DNA of 64,000 nucleotides from an uncultured Paracoccus sp. (GCA_934533075.1 CAKTBJ010000012.1:4780-68779); one strand, 5' to 3'. Shown: positions 9,043-18,062, numbered from the stretch's first letter. The notes: generated from the sequence alone by a model not told the origin. Made by a program: numbers and translations.

Positions 9043-9101
9043 TTGCCCTTCCCGTGTCCGTTTTCAGCTTGAATGCGCCCAACGCGACAGGGGAAGGGCA
9101 A
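9043..9101 (+). promoter_or_regulatory. Intercistronic hairpin that covers the permease ribosome-binding site
   Basis: A perfect 11-bp inverted repeat pairs 9043-9053 (TTGCCCTTCCC) with 9091-9101. The 3' arm is the GGGAAGGGCA ribosome-binding region and the first base of the permease ATG. If it folds, it would hide the start site, and it would also shield the 3' end of the binding-protein message. The loop is 37 bases. Confidence 0.6.
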
Positions 9102-9964
9102 TGACCGATATGGCGAAGAAATCCAGCACCTTGACGGCCTCCTCGCTGATCGGGCCGGCCACGTTCATCTGCGCGCTCGGCGTGATCGGCCCGATGCTCT
9201 ACCTGCTGCGCTACAGCTTCAACCAGTATGACGCGCGCGAGTTCATGATCGAGACCTTCACGCTGTCCAACTATGTGGAATTCTTCACCAATCCCTACTT
9301 CCTGAACACCTATCTGACCACGCTGCGGGTGGGGGCGGTCGCCACGCTGATCTGCCTGATCTTCGGTTTTCCGCTGGCCTATGTGCTGGCGCGCACCCGC
9401 TCGCGCTACAAGGACCTGATGATCATCGGCATCGTCCTGCCCCTGTTCGTCGGCAACGCGGTGCGCGCGGCGGGCTGGATGAGCTTCCTCGGCAGCCGCG
9501 GGTTGCTCAGCGTGACGCTGATGGATTGGGGCATCACCAGCGGCCCGACCGATTTCATGTATACCGAGGGCACGGTGATCGTGGGCATCATCGCCGTGAA
9601 CCTGCCCTATATGGTGCTGTCGCTGCAAAGCGTGATCGAGGGCATCGACCGCAATGTCGAGGAGGCGGCCTTCTCGCTGGGGGCGCAGCCGCTGGTGATG
9701 GCGCGGCGGGTGCTGCTGCCGCTGGCGCTGCCCGGCGTGGCGGCCGGCACGATCCTGACCTTCATCCTGGCGATGAACGCCTATGCGACGCCGGTGCTGC
9801 TGGGGGGACCGGGCTTTCGCATGATGGCGCCGGTGGTCTATGGCCAGTTCCAGCTCAACAACTGGCCGGGCGCGGCGGCGATCGCCTTCATCCTGATGGT
9901 CACCACCCTGCTGCTGACCATGCTGGTCAGCGTCATCACCCGCCAGAGGTTCCGCACCGCCTGA
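9101..9964 (+). CDS. ABC importer inner-membrane permease (PotB/YdcU type)
   Basis: The second permease of the polyamine-type importer, 287 residues with about six membrane segments and an EAA loop (VEEAAFSLGAQPLVMARRV). The start at 9101 is preceded by GGGGAAGGG at normal spacing, but that site can pair with an upstream arm (see 9043-9101). It is the last gene of the amidohydrolase-importer operon. Confidence 0.9.
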   Translation: MTDMAKKSSTLTASSLIGPATFICALGVIGPMLYLLRYSFNQYDAREFMIETFTLSNYVEFFTNPYFLNTYLTTLRVGAVATLICLIFGFPLAYVLARTRSRYKDLMIIGIVLPLFVGNAVRAAGWMSFLGSRGLLSVTLMDWGITSGPTDFMYTEGTVIVGIIAVNLPYMVLSLQSVIEGIDRNVEEAAFSLGAQPLVMARRVLLPLALPGVAAGTILTFILAMNAYATPVLLGGPGFRMMAPVVYGQFQLNNWPGAAAIAFILMVTTLLLTMLVSVITRQRFRTA

Positions 9965-10015
9965 CCCGACGCGGGGCAGGGGGCGGGGCCTTTGCGCCCG
10001 TCCCCTCACGTCGGG
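9965..10015 (+). terminator. Possible large hairpin terminator
   Basis: CCCGACG at 9965-9971 pairs with CGTCGGG at 10009-10015, enclosing a further GC-rich foldable interior. It starts directly at the permease stop. No U-tract is present, so it is only a candidate. Confidence 0.3.
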
Positions 10016-10103
10016 GGTGGAAACAAACCCGTCTGTCTGTAACCTTGGCCTCGAATGCTGTAACCGGATGCCCCGAGAGCAGCCGAATGCCGCGGAGGCC
10101 CGC

Positions 10104-10748
10104 ATGAACGACATGGACGCGACAGGCCGGCCGGCCCGCTCCCGCCCTCGCCGGACGCAGGCCGAACGCTCGTCCGCGACCCGCAAGGCGGTCTGCGAGG
10201 CGACGCTGGATGCCCTGGTCGAGGTGGGTTACGAGCGCATCTCGACCACGCTGATCGCGCAGAAGGCCAGGGTCTCGCGCGGGGCGCTGACCCATCACTT
10301 TCCCACCCGTCAGGAGCTGTTCCTCGCCGCCTATCAATATCTGGTGGACAGCTGGGGCGAGGGCTATCCCTTCGGGCCTGCGCACGGGGTCGCCTCGGTC
10401 AGCGTCACCGAACTGATCGATGCGATGTGGAACAACATCTTCGCCAACAAGCGGTATGTCGCCTCGCTGGAACTGATGCTGGCCGCGCGGCTGGACAGCG
10501 AGTTCGGCCGGGCACTGCGCGAGATGATCCTGGACTGGGTGCAGCGCCGCGACACCATCGCCATGACGCTGCTGGGCGGCTCGGTCGAGGACGAGGACGA
10601 CCGGCTTTTCCTGCAACTGTCGCTGGCGGTGCTGCGCGGCGTCGCCATCAACCGCAGCTTCGACCGCGACGAGGCGGTCTCGGCCCGGCTGCTGGAGATG
10701 TGGAAGGACATCGCGCGCCAGAACGAGGCGAAGCGTCTGGCGCGCTGA
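10104..10748 (+). CDS. TetR/AcrR-family transcriptional regulator
   Basis: A 214-residue repressor-type protein. The N-terminal helix-turn-helix spans roughly residues 30-75, with a recognition region SRGALTHHFPTRQELF typical of TetR; the C-terminal ligand domain is not diagnostic. The ATG at 10104 follows GCGGAGG; the earlier ATG at 10017 would add an unrelated tail. It lies between the importer operon and a convergent third amidohydrolase, so it probably controls one or both in response to their substrate (inference). A repeated TGTAACC element just upstream (about 10038 and 10061) may be its own operator. Confidence 0.88.
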   Translation: MNDMDATGRPARSRPRRTQAERSSATRKAVCEATLDALVEVGYERISTTLIAQKARVSRGALTHHFPTRQELFLAAYQYLVDSWGEGYPFGPAHGVASVSVTELIDAMWNNIFANKRYVASLELMLAARLDSEFGRALREMILDWVQRRDTIAMTLLGGSVEDEDDRLFLQLSLAVLRGVAINRSFDRDEAVSARLLEMWKDIARQNEAKRLAR

Positions 10749-10754
10749 GGGGGA

Positions 10755-11990
10755 TTACAGGCCGGCGGCCTTCTTCTTCGCCACGCCGCCCTGCATGATC
10801 AGCGGCATATGCTTGCCGCCCGAGGCCAGCAGGTCCAGATTCTCCAGCGGGTTGCCCTCGACCACGATCAGGTCGGCATGGGCGCCCGGCGCGATCACGC
10901 CCACCTGCCCCTCCATCCGCAGCACCTTCGCCGCGTCCACCGTGGCCGAGCGGATCACCGCATCGGCGGGGATATACTGGCCGCGCAGGGTGAATTCGTG
11001 GGACTGATACTGGTGCAGCCCGCCCAGCAGGTCCGAGCCGTAGCCCACGGTCGCGCCGGCCTTGTAAAGCTTTTCCAGCTTTTCCAGCCCGGCCTCGCGC
11101 ACGTCCTCGATCTTGGCGACCGACTCGGGCGGCAGGCCGTATTTGGCGCCGTCGCGCGCCAGCCCGTAATAGGCGACGTTCGTGGGCACGATGACCTGCC
11201 CCTCGCGGGCGATGCGGGCGATGCTGTCGTCGCTGATCAGGTTGCCGTGCTCGATGCACTCGACGCCGCAATCCAGCGCCCGCACGATGGCGCGGTCGTC
11301 ATAGAGATGCGCCGAGACATAGGTGCCGAAATTCTTCGCCACGGTGACGGCGGCGCTGATTTCCTCCTCCGAGAACACCAGATAGCCGATCGGGTCCGAG
11401 GGCGAGGACACGCCGCCATCGGCCATGATCTTGACGAATTGCGCCCCGCCCTTCAGCTCCTCGCGGGCGGCGCGCAGCACCTCCGGCACGCCGTCGCAGA
11501 TGCGGCCCAGCGTGCCCAGCTTGTCCTTGTAATAGGCCACGTCGCGGTTGTGGTAGGGGCCGCGATAATCGGTATGGCCGCCGCTTTGCGACAGCGCCTT
11601 GCCGCAGATGACCAGCCGGGGGGCCTCGACCAGCCCTTCCTCGACCGCCTGCTGAAGGCCGCGATTGGCGCCGCCGAGGTCGCGCACCGTGGTGAAGCCG
11701 CGCATCAGCATGTCGTTCATCAGCCGCGCCGCGCGCAGGGCGACCAGCGAATCAGGCAGCTCGGCATTCAGGCCCAGATTGGCCGAAGTGGCGATGACAT
11801 GGACATGGCAGTCGATCAGGCCGGGCATCACGAAGCCGCCGGCAAGGTCCATCTCCGCATCGGCGCGGAAGGCGATGGCCTTGCCCACCTCGACGAAGCG
11901 GCCATCTTCGATGGCAATATCAACGGGTTCGGGCGCCTCGGGCGCGGTGCCGTCGATGATGCGGGCGTTGCGGATCAGCAGGGAAGCCAT
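10755..11990 (-). CDS. Amidohydrolase-superfamily prolidase-like hydrolase (third paralogue)
   Basis: A 411-residue relative of the two amidohydrolases at 3.5-6 kb, more divergent but with the same site residues: HVH in DCHVHVI, lysine in VKIMADGG, His in SAHLYD and IEHGN, Asp in GYGSDLLGG. The ATG at 11990 follows AAGGA; frames extending to 12344 enter the divergent promoter. It is transcribed away from the TRAP operon and toward the TetR gene, with stop codons only about 6 bases apart. Its product probably hydrolyses the solute taken up by the adjacent TRAP system (inference). Confidence 0.88.
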   Translation of the reverse strand: MASLLIRNARIIDGTAPEAPEPVDIAIEDGRFVEVGKAIAFRADAEMDLAGGFVMPGLIDCHVHVIATSANLGLNAELPDSLVALRAARLMNDMLMRGFTTVRDLGGANRGLQQAVEEGLVEAPRLVICGKALSQSGGHTDYRGPYHNRDVAYYKDKLGTLGRICDGVPEVLRAAREELKGGAQFVKIMADGGVSSPSDPIGYLVFSEEEISAAVTVAKNFGTYVSAHLYDDRAIVRALDCGVECIEHGNLISDDSIARIAREGQVIVPTNVAYYGLARDGAKYGLPPESVAKIEDVREAGLEKLEKLYKAGATVGYGSDLLGGLHQYQSHEFTLRGQYIPADAVIRSATVDAAKVLRMEGQVGVIAPGAHADLIVVEGNPLENLDLLASGGKHMPLIMQGGVAKKKAAGL

Positions 11991-12174
11991 GTGCGGGTGT
12001 CCTTCTGGCGGCGGAGGGTGAGAATTTTCTTGATTTGCGAACAACTCTGTCGGTAACAAAAGAACAGCACAGTCTGGAAGTTGCGTAAAGCCCTTCCTTC
12101 GTGTCGGCGGGGAGGGGATGAGACCGCACGACCCCGCTGCCTTCAGCTTATAGAATGACAGGGGAAATCCATCC
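11991..12174. promoter_or_regulatory. Divergent promoter region, amidohydrolase and TRAP operon
   Basis: This 184-bp divergent spacer has the lowest GC content of the surrounding kilobases around 12020-12070 (TTTTCTTGATTTGCG, GGTAACAAAAG). A CTCTGTCGGTAAC element at about 12043 resembles the CTGTCTGTAACC before the TetR gene, which hints at shared control. No exact promoter boxes can be assigned by eye. Confidence 0.35.
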
Positions 12175-13155
12175 ATGAACAAACTCATGCTCGCCACCGC
12201 GATGCTTTCGCTGATGGGCAGCGGCGCCCTCGCCGAGAACTGGGATCTGTCCAACGAATATCCGGCGACCTCGCTGCACGGCCAGACGGCGGATTTCTTC
12301 GCCAAGGCCGTGGCGGAGAAGACCGGCGGCTCGCTGACCATCACCGTCCATCACGGCGCCGCGCTGGGCTACAAGAGCGTGGACCTGTTCGACGCGGTGG
12401 GCGACGGCGCCTTGCAGGCGGCCTCGACCTCGTTCGTGTTCCTGTCGGGCATCGACCCGGCCTTCCAGCTTGGTTCGCTGCCCTTCATCGCCGCCGACAT
12501 GGAGGAAACCGAGACCCTCAACGAGCTGGCGCGGCCGGTCTATGACGGCATCTTCGAGGATGCCAACCAGGCCCTGCTGGTCGTGGTGCCCTGGCCGGTC
12601 TCGGGCATCTGGGCCAACAAGGTCGTCGCCGGTCCCGAGGACATGAAGGGCCTGAAGATCCGCACCTACGACGTGGGTTCGACCGAGACGATGGCCAATG
12701 CCGGGGCCTTCCCGGTGCAAATCTCGTGGTCGGACGTGCCGGCCCAGCTTTCGACCAATGCCATCGAGGCCGTGCTGACCTCGGCCAATGGCGGCGCCGG
12801 CTCGCAGTTCTGGGACCTCCAGACGCATTTCAACAACGTGAACTATACCGCCGGCCTGCAAGCGATCCACGTCAACCGCGATGCGCTGGACTCGCTGACC
12901 GAGGAGGAGCAGGCCGCCGTGCGCGAAGCCGCGGCCGAGGCCGAGGCGTTCGGCTGGCAACTGGCCGTGGACAACCTGCAAGTGGATTACGAGACCCTGC
13001 GCAGTCACGGCGTGACCGTCACCGAGGACATCTCGCCCGAATTCGCCGCCTTCCTGAAGGAAGCCGGGCGTCCCTTCGCCGAGAAGTGGCTGGCCGGTGT
13101 CAGCGACGAGCTGAAGGCGGTCTACGAGGCCTATCAGGCCGCCACGGCCGAGTGA
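12175..13155 (+). CDS. TRAP transporter periplasmic solute-binding protein (DctP family)
   Basis: A 326-residue DctP-type receptor that delivers an organic-acid-like ligand to a TRAP permease. A Sec signal peptide occupies the first 20 residues (LSLMGSGALA, cleavage after ALA). The mature part has the usual TRAP features, including GLKIRTYDV and a conserved arginine region near residue 160 that normally binds a carboxylate. AGGGGAAA lies about 10 bases before the ATG. It is the first gene of the DctP-DctQ-DctM operon. Confidence 0.92.
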   Translation: MNKLMLATAMLSLMGSGALAENWDLSNEYPATSLHGQTADFFAKAVAEKTGGSLTITVHHGAALGYKSVDLFDAVGDGALQAASTSFVFLSGIDPAFQLGSLPFIAADMEETETLNELARPVYDGIFEDANQALLVVVPWPVSGIWANKVVAGPEDMKGLKIRTYDVGSTETMANAGAFPVQISWSDVPAQLSTNAIEAVLTSANGGAGSQFWDLQTHFNNVNYTAGLQAIHVNRDALDSLTEEEQAAVREAAAEAEAFGWQLAVDNLQVDYETLRSHGVTVTEDISPEFAAFLKEAGRPFAEKWLAGVSDELKAVYEAYQAATAE

Positions 13156-13167
13156 CCGCAGCAAGCC

Positions 13168-13192
13168 GCCCGGCGCCGGATGCGCGCCGGGC
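13168..13192 (+). promoter_or_regulatory. Intercistronic hairpin after the TRAP receptor gene
   Basis: A 9-bp perfect stem (13168-13176 with 13184-13192) with a 7-base loop lies between the receptor stop and the DctQ start. It is likely to stabilise the receptor message or attenuate read-through, giving excess receptor over membrane parts. Confidence 0.55.
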
Positions 13193-13219
13193 CTCCTGCC
13201 CCTACCGGAGACCGGTCAC

Positions 13220-13741
13220 ATGGCCCGATTCTATGCTTTCGTCTTCGGCGTCTCGCGGATTGCTGCCGTCGCCGCCGCCGCCTCGATGGTCTTCATGGTC
13301 GGGATCATCGCGCTGGAAATCGTCCTGCGGGCGGTGTTCTCGACCTCGACCTTCGTGACCTCGGAATTCGTCGGCTATGCGATGATGCTCTGCGTGCTCT
13401 GGTCGCTGGGCTATGTGCTGGAAAGTGGCCAGTTGATCCGCGTCCAGTTGGTGCTGGCGCATGTGTCGCCCCGCATGCGCGACCTGCTGACCGCCGCCGC
13501 CGCCTTCGCGGTCTGCTGCGGCACGCTGGGGCTGGCGCTGGTGTTCTGGACGCGGGCGGCGCGCGCCTATCAGCGGGGCACGGTCTCGTCCTCGATCGCC
13601 GCCGTGCCGACCTGGATTCCCGAAACGGTCATGCTGATCGGCCTGCTGGTCTTTGCGCTCCAGCTTTTCGCGCATGGCCTGCGGCATGTGACCGGGCATC
13701 CCTCGCCGGCCGCGCCGGTCGAAGAAACCCTGATGGATTGA
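13220..13741 (+). CDS. TRAP transporter small membrane subunit (DctQ family)
   Basis: A 173-residue four-helix membrane protein; hydrophobic stretches lie near residues 15-40, 50-70, 90-115 and 130-155. DctQ proteins scaffold the large permease and help dock the receptor. It starts at an ATG after CCGGAG and ends 13 bases before DctM. Sequence is weakly conserved in this family; identification rests on length, topology and position. Confidence 0.88.
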   Translation: MARFYAFVFGVSRIAAVAAAASMVFMVGIIALEIVLRAVFSTSTFVTSEFVGYAMMLCVLWSLGYVLESGQLIRVQLVLAHVSPRMRDLLTAAAAFAVCCGTLGLALVFWTRAARAYQRGTVSSSIAAVPTWIPETVMLIGLLVFALQLFAHGLRHVTGHPSPAAPVEETLMD

Positions 13742-13754
13742 GGCGGACAAGCAC

Positions 13755-15065
13755 ATGGATACCCTGATTTCATCCGGTTTCATCATCGTCCTGCTGTTCG
13801 GGCTGCTTGCGCTGGGGGTGTGGGTCTTCGCCACGCTGGCGCTGGTGGCGGTGGGGGCGCTGTTCTTCCTGCATGGCATGGACATGGGCCGCATCGGCAC
13901 CATCGCCGCCTCCATCATCTATCGCTATTCCTCGGGATGGGAGCTTTCGGCCATCCCGCTGTTCATCTGGATGGGCGAGATCCTGTTCCGCACCGACATC
14001 TCGATGCGGCTGTTTCGGGGCCTGTCGCCTTTCGTGGCCTTCCTGCCGGGGCGGCTGCTGCACACGAACGTCATGGGCTGCACGCTGTTCGCGGCCGTGT
14101 CGGGGTCCTCGCCGGCCACCACGGCGACGGTGGGCAAGATTTCCGCCGGAGAGCTGGACCGGCGCGGCTACGACAACCGCCTGTCGCTTGGCTCGCTGGC
14201 CGGTGCCGGCAGCCTGGGGCTGCTGATCCCGCCCTCGATCCTGATGATCGTCTACGGCATCCTTGCGGAACAGTCGGTCAGCCGCCTGTTCGCCGCCGGG
14301 GTGCTGCCGGGGCTGATGATCGCGGGCTTCTATTCGATCTATATCATGGTCTATGCCACGCTGCGCCCGCAGGTGGTGCCGCAGGACCGCCAGCGATACA
14401 CGGCGGGGGATTTCGGCAGGGCGCTGGTCGATCTGCTGCCGCTGGGCGTGCTGATGGGCATGGTGCTCGGCTCGATCTATTCCGGCATCGCCACCCCCTC
14501 CGAGGCGGCCGCGGTCGGCGTCATCACCGCCATCGGCATCACGATGGCGACGCGGCAGTTCTCGCTGCGGCTGATGACCACCACGCTGATGTCGGCGCTG
14601 CGGACCTCGACGATGGTGTGCTCGATCCTGATCACGGCGGCGGTGATGTCCACCGCGATGGGCTATCTGCACATCCCGGCACAGGTCGCGGCCGCCATCG
14701 GCGCGCTGGAGCTGTCGCCCTGGGGGCTGCTGCTGGTGCTGTCGCTGTTCTATCTGGTGCTGGGCTTCTTCCTCGACGGCAATTCCATCGTGGTGATGAG
14801 CCTGCCCATCGCGCTGCCGCTGGTCGTGCAGGCCGGCTTCGATCCGATCTGGTTCGGGGTCTATCTGGTGATCATGGTCGAGATGGCGATGGTGACGCCG
14901 CCCGTGGGCTTCAACCTGTTCGTGCTTCAGGGGATTTCCGGCAAGCCGATCGGCTATATCGCCGCCGCGGCCTTCCCGTTCTTCCTGCTGCTGCTGTCGG
15001 GGGTGGTGCTGCTGGCGCTGTTCCCCGGCATCGCGCTGTTCCTGCCAAACTATCTTTACGGATAA
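13755..15065 (+). CDS. TRAP transporter large permease (DctM family)
   Basis: A 436-residue, roughly 11-12-helix ion-coupled transporter that moves the solute using the Na+ or H+ gradient. Family hallmarks include GSSPATTATVGKI and GLLIPPSILMIVYG in the first half, and a mirrored VTPPVGFNLFV segment in the second. It is full length for the family. GAF-domain and PLP-enzyme genes follow. Confidence 0.93.
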   Translation: MDTLISSGFIIVLLFGLLALGVWVFATLALVAVGALFFLHGMDMGRIGTIAASIIYRYSSGWELSAIPLFIWMGEILFRTDISMRLFRGLSPFVAFLPGRLLHTNVMGCTLFAAVSGSSPATTATVGKISAGELDRRGYDNRLSLGSLAGAGSLGLLIPPSILMIVYGILAEQSVSRLFAAGVLPGLMIAGFYSIYIMVYATLRPQVVPQDRQRYTAGDFGRALVDLLPLGVLMGMVLGSIYSGIATPSEAAAVGVITAIGITMATRQFSLRLMTTTLMSALRTSTMVCSILITAAVMSTAMGYLHIPAQVAAAIGALELSPWGLLLVLSLFYLVLGFFLDGNSIVVMSLPIALPLVVQAGFDPIWFGVYLVIMVEMAMVTPPVGFNLFVLQGISGKPIGYIAAAAFPFFLLLLSGVVLLALFPGIALFLPNYLYG

Positions 15066-15068
15066 GCC

Positions 15069-15527
15069 ATGACCACGACCGACACCGGCATCAGCCGCCC
15101 CGTCCCGCAAGCCAGCTTCGCGCTGGTGGAGGAAATCTGCCGCCGCGCCTTCGGCTTCGGCATGCTGACCGTGCTGCGCCACGATCCCGACGCGGGCGAG
15201 ATCGAGCGCGTCTACTCCACCGATCCCGAGCACTATCCCGTCGGCGGCCGCAAACCGATGGGACCGACGCCCTGGGGCCAGTTGACGCTGCACGGGGGCA
15301 AGGGCTGGTGGGGCAACACGCCCGAGGCCGTGCGCTGGGCCTTCCCGGATTCCGGCCTGATCCTGTCGCTGGGCTATGAAAGCCTGCTTTGCGCGCCGGT
15401 GCTGGACGGGGGCAGGACCATCGCCATCCTGTCGCTGAACGACGTGGCGGGGCGTTACGCGCCCGACGACCTGGACCCTCTGGGCGTGATCGCGCAGGCG
15501 CTGCGGGAGCCGATCCTCGCGCTGTGA
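15069..15527 (+). CDS. GAF-domain protein
   Basis: A 152-residue single GAF domain with no output domain. The fold is recognisable from the C-terminal LLCAPVLDGGRTIAILSLND and the preceding small-ligand pocket region. Stand-alone GAF proteins may sense or bind small molecules. It begins 3 bases after the DctM stop, so it is part of the TRAP operon and may sense or trap the imported solute; this is inference. A strong terminator follows. Confidence 0.7.
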   Translation: MTTTDTGISRPVPQASFALVEEICRRAFGFGMLTVLRHDPDAGEIERVYSTDPEHYPVGGRKPMGPTPWGQLTLHGGKGWWGNTPEAVRWAFPDSGLILSLGYESLLCAPVLDGGRTIAILSLNDVAGRYAPDDLDPLGVIAQALREPILAL

Positions 15528-15565
15528 TCCGGGCGGCGGCCGGGTGCCCGGCCGCTCTCCCTTCC

Positions 15566-15602
15566 AGCCGGGCCGCCCCTTCTGGCGCGGCCCGGCTTTT
15601 TT
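15566..15602 (+). terminator. Intrinsic terminator of the TRAP operon
   Basis: A 10-bp perfect stem (15566-15575 with 15588-15597) is followed immediately by six T residues (15597-15602). It is one of only two classical intrinsic terminators seen in the window, and separates the TRAP-GAF operon from the PLP-enzyme gene. Confidence 0.88.
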
Positions 15603-15779
15603 CTGGCGCGGCGCCGGGTCGCATCATCGCGCGCCTTCCGGGCATCGCCCTGGGTGCCGTGGCGACGGTTGGCCCCCGCATCGCGAACGGCCCCGGCGGC
15701 CCCGGCCGCGTGCCGGGCTTGCCACCGCAAGGCCCGCTTGCGAGGGTAGGCGCAACCCGTCACCCCTCGGAGAATACAG

Positions 15780-16961
15780 ATGACAGCACGCCCCAACCGA
15801 TTGGCCATCGAAACGCGCGCCATCCATGCCGGGCAGCAGCCCGACCCGCTGACCGGCGCGGTCGTGCAGCCGATCTATACCGCCAGCACCTTCGTCCAGG
15901 ATGGGATCGGGCAGAACAAGGGCTACATGTATTCCCGCTCGCGCAATCCGACGCGCAGCACGCTGGAAGCCTGCCTTGCCGATCTGGAAGGCGCGCGGGT
16001 GGCGCATGCCTTTCCCACCGGCCTGTCGGCGGCGGCGGCGATCCTGGAACTGCTGGATGCCGGCGGTCGGGTGGTGGCGCATCACGACGTTTATGGCGGC
16101 ATCTATCGGCTGCTGACCAAGCTGCGCAACCGCAGCGCCGGGCTGGATGTGGATTTCGTGAACTTCGCCGATGCCGAGGCCGTCCGCCGCGCCGTCACGC
16201 CGGAAACGAAGATGCTGTGGTTCGAGACCCCCTCGAACCCGCTGCTGGAAATCGTGGACATCGCCGAGGTCGTGCGCATCGCCGCCCGGCACGGCGCGCT
16301 GACTGTCTGCGACAACACGTTTTCCTCGCCCTATTGCCAGCGCCCGCTGGAGATGGGCGTGGATATCGTCATGCATTCGGCGACCAAGTTCCTGAACGGC
16401 CATTCCGACCTGCTGGCCGGGGTGGTGGCCCTGTCCGAGCGCGCGGGCGACCGGGTGGCGGAGGAGCTGGCCTTCATCCAGAACTCGGTCGGTGCGGTGC
16501 TGGACCCGGTGAGTTGCGCGACGCTGCTGCGCTCGCTGAAAACGCTGGCGGTGCGGATGGACCGCCATGTCGAGAACGCGGCGGCGGTGGCGGCCTTCCT
16601 CGACGCCAACCGGGCGCGGCTGGGGATCGAGCGGCTGATCTATCCGGGCCTCGCCAGCCATCCGGGCCACGAGATCGCCAAACGGCAGATGAAGGGGTTT
16701 GGGTCGATGATCTCCTTTGCGGTCGAGGGCGGGCTGGACCGCGCCGACCGCATCGCGCGCGAGCTGGACCTGTTCGCCTATGCGGTCAGCCTGGGCGGGG
16801 TCGAAAGCCTCGTGCAGCATCCGGCCAGCATGACCCACAAGATCCTGCCGCCCGAGCGGCGCGAAATGCTGGGGGTCACCGACAACCTGCTGCGCCTGTC
16901 CATCGGCATCGAGAACGTGGACGACCTGATCGCCGACCTCGACCGCACGATGAGCCGCTGA
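15780..16961 (+). CDS. Trans-sulfuration PLP enzyme (cystathionine gamma-lyase/synthase or methionine gamma-lyase type)
   Basis: A 393-residue fold-type I PLP enzyme of the Cys/Met metabolism family. The PLP lysine lies in [12 protein letters not shown] near residue 205; the aspartate that contacts the pyridine nitrogen is in [19 protein letters not shown] and SVGAVLDP are further family landmarks. Length matches the family. Reaction options are elimination of cystathionine, methionine or cysteine, or gamma-replacement; sequence alone does not decide. GGAG precedes the ATG. The neighbouring TauE-type exporter fits sulfur-anion efflux after amino-acid sulfur release (inference). Confidence 0.88.
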   Translation: MTARPNRLAIETRAIHAGQQPDPLTGAVVQPIYTASTFVQDGIGQNKGYMYSRSRNPTRSTLEACLADLEGARVAHAFPTGLSAAAAILELLDAGGRVVAHHDVYGGIYRLLTKLRNRSAGLDVDFVNFADAEAVRRAVTPETKMLWFETPSNPLLEIVDIAEVVRIAARHGALTVCDNTFSSPYCQRPLEMGVDIVMHSATKFLNGHSDLLAGVVALSERAGDRVAEELAFIQNSVGAVLDPVSCATLLRSLKTLAVRMDRHVENAAAVAAFLDANRARLGIERLIYPGLASHPGHEIAKRQMKGFGSMISFAVEGGLDRADRIARELDLFAYAVSLGGVESLVQHPASMTHKILPPERREMLGVTDNLLRLSIGIENVDDLIADLDRTMSR

Positions 16962-16969
16962 ACGGCATC

Positions 16970-16991
16970 GGGGAAGGCCCCCACCTTCCCC
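16970..16991 (+). terminator. Hairpin after the PLP-enzyme gene
   Basis: GGGGAAGG (16970-16977) pairs with CCTTCCCC (16984-16991) around a 6-base loop, 9 bases after the stop codon. There is no U-tract. Confidence 0.45.
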
Positions 16992-17101
16992 GGCGCCGGG
17001 ATTTCCCTTTCGCCGCCGCGCCTGCCCGCCCCGACCGGGTTCGGCACGGCCCGCCATCATCGGCGGGCGTGGCGAGGGCCGGCCATGCGGGGCGCGGGGC
17101 G

Positions 17102-17173
17102 CTTCGGCATGGTGCCGGGTCGAGGCGGCGGCTCGCGGATTGCCGGGCGCATCGCCCCGGCACCATGCCGAAG
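17102..17173. repeat. 18-bp perfect inverted repeat with 36-base loop
   Basis: The arm at 17102-17119 (CTTCGGCATGGTGCCGGG) is the exact reverse complement of 17156-17173. It is too long to be chance in non-coding DNA and is not followed by a T-run. It could be a cruciform site, a regulatory RNA hairpin or a remnant of a small mobile element. Confidence 0.7.
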
Positions 17174-17342
17174 GGCCTTGCGCATGGGGGTGGACCTTCT
17201 ATTGAAGGCGTTGCGGTCGGCTTGCCGGTCCCGACCTGTCCCGGACCGCGATCACCAGTGGCAGGCGAGGGGATATGAACCTGCCACCGACCCAAGGCCC
17301 CACCCGCGCCGCACGGGGCGGCAGAGCCGGAGCGATACATCC

Positions 17343-18062
17343 ATGACGCCCATCCTGTTCCTCGTTCTCTCGGCGGCGGCCTTTGCCTCGGCCTTCGTGC
17401 AGGGCGCCTCGGGCATGGGCTTTGCGCTTGTCATGGCGCCCGTCATCGGCCTGTTGCAACCGGAACTGCTGCCGGTCAGCGTGCTGGTGCTGATGATACC
17501 GCTGAACGGGCATGTCGCCTGGCGCGAGCGCCACGCCATCGACTGGCGCGGCACCGCATGGATTCTCGTCGGGCGGTTTCCGGGCACCTTTGCCGGGCTG
17601 TGGCTGCTGGCAGTGCTCAGCCAGGCGCAGCTGGACATCACGGTGGGCGCCGTCACGGTCCTCGCCGCCGCCGGCGCGGCCCTCGCCCCCAGATTCGCCC
17701 CGACCCGTTCGGCGGCGGTCGGGGCGGGGCTGTTCACCGGCGTGACCGAGACCGCCACCAGCATCGGCGGGCCGCCGCTGGCGCTGCTCTACCAGCATGC
17801 CCCGGCCGCGGTCCTGCGCTCGACCCTGGCGATCTGCTTTCTGGTGGGACAGGTGCTGTCGCTGGGCTTTCTGGCGGCGGCGGGCCGGGTCGACGGCCTC
17901 ACGCTGGCCACGGCGCTGGGGCTGTGCCCGGCGGTGATCCTCGGCGCGGCGGTGTCGCATCATGCCCATCACCGGATCAGCGACCGCGGGTTGCGCAACT
18001 TCGTCCTGCTTTTCGCGACCGTCAGCGGGGTGCTCCTGCTGCTGCGCGCGGCGGTGGCGTGA
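17343..18062 (+). CDS. TauE/SafE-family membrane exporter
   Basis: A 239-residue integral membrane protein with about 7-8 hydrophobic segments, opening with SAAAFASAFVQGASGMGFAL, which is characteristic of the TauE/SafE (DUF81) family that exports sulfite, sulfoacetate or other anions. A second half-repeat is visible at TETATSIGGPPLALLYQ. The ATG at 17343 follows CCGGAG; the longer frame from 17085 runs through the inverted repeat. Position after a sulfur amino-acid enzyme supports sulfur-anion efflux. Confidence 0.85.
   Translation: MTPILFLVLSAAAFASAFVQGASGMGFALVMAPVIGLLQPELLPVSVLVLMIPLNGHVAWRERHAIDWRGTAWILVGRFPGTFAGLWLLAVLSQAQLDITVGAVTVLAAAGAALAPRFAPTRSAAVGAGLFTGVTETATSIGGPPLALLYQHAPAAVLRSTLAICFLVGQVLSLGFLAAAGRVDGLTLATALGLCPAVILGAAVSHHAHHRISDRGLRNFVLLFATVSGVLLLLRAAVA

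Larger units (their letters stand above)
16962..17342. other. 381-bp spacer with two inverted repeats
   Basis: No supported gene is present. It contains a post-gene hairpin (16970-16991) and a long 18-bp inverted repeat (17102-17173), followed by the upstream region of the TauE/SafE gene. Confidence 0.5.
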
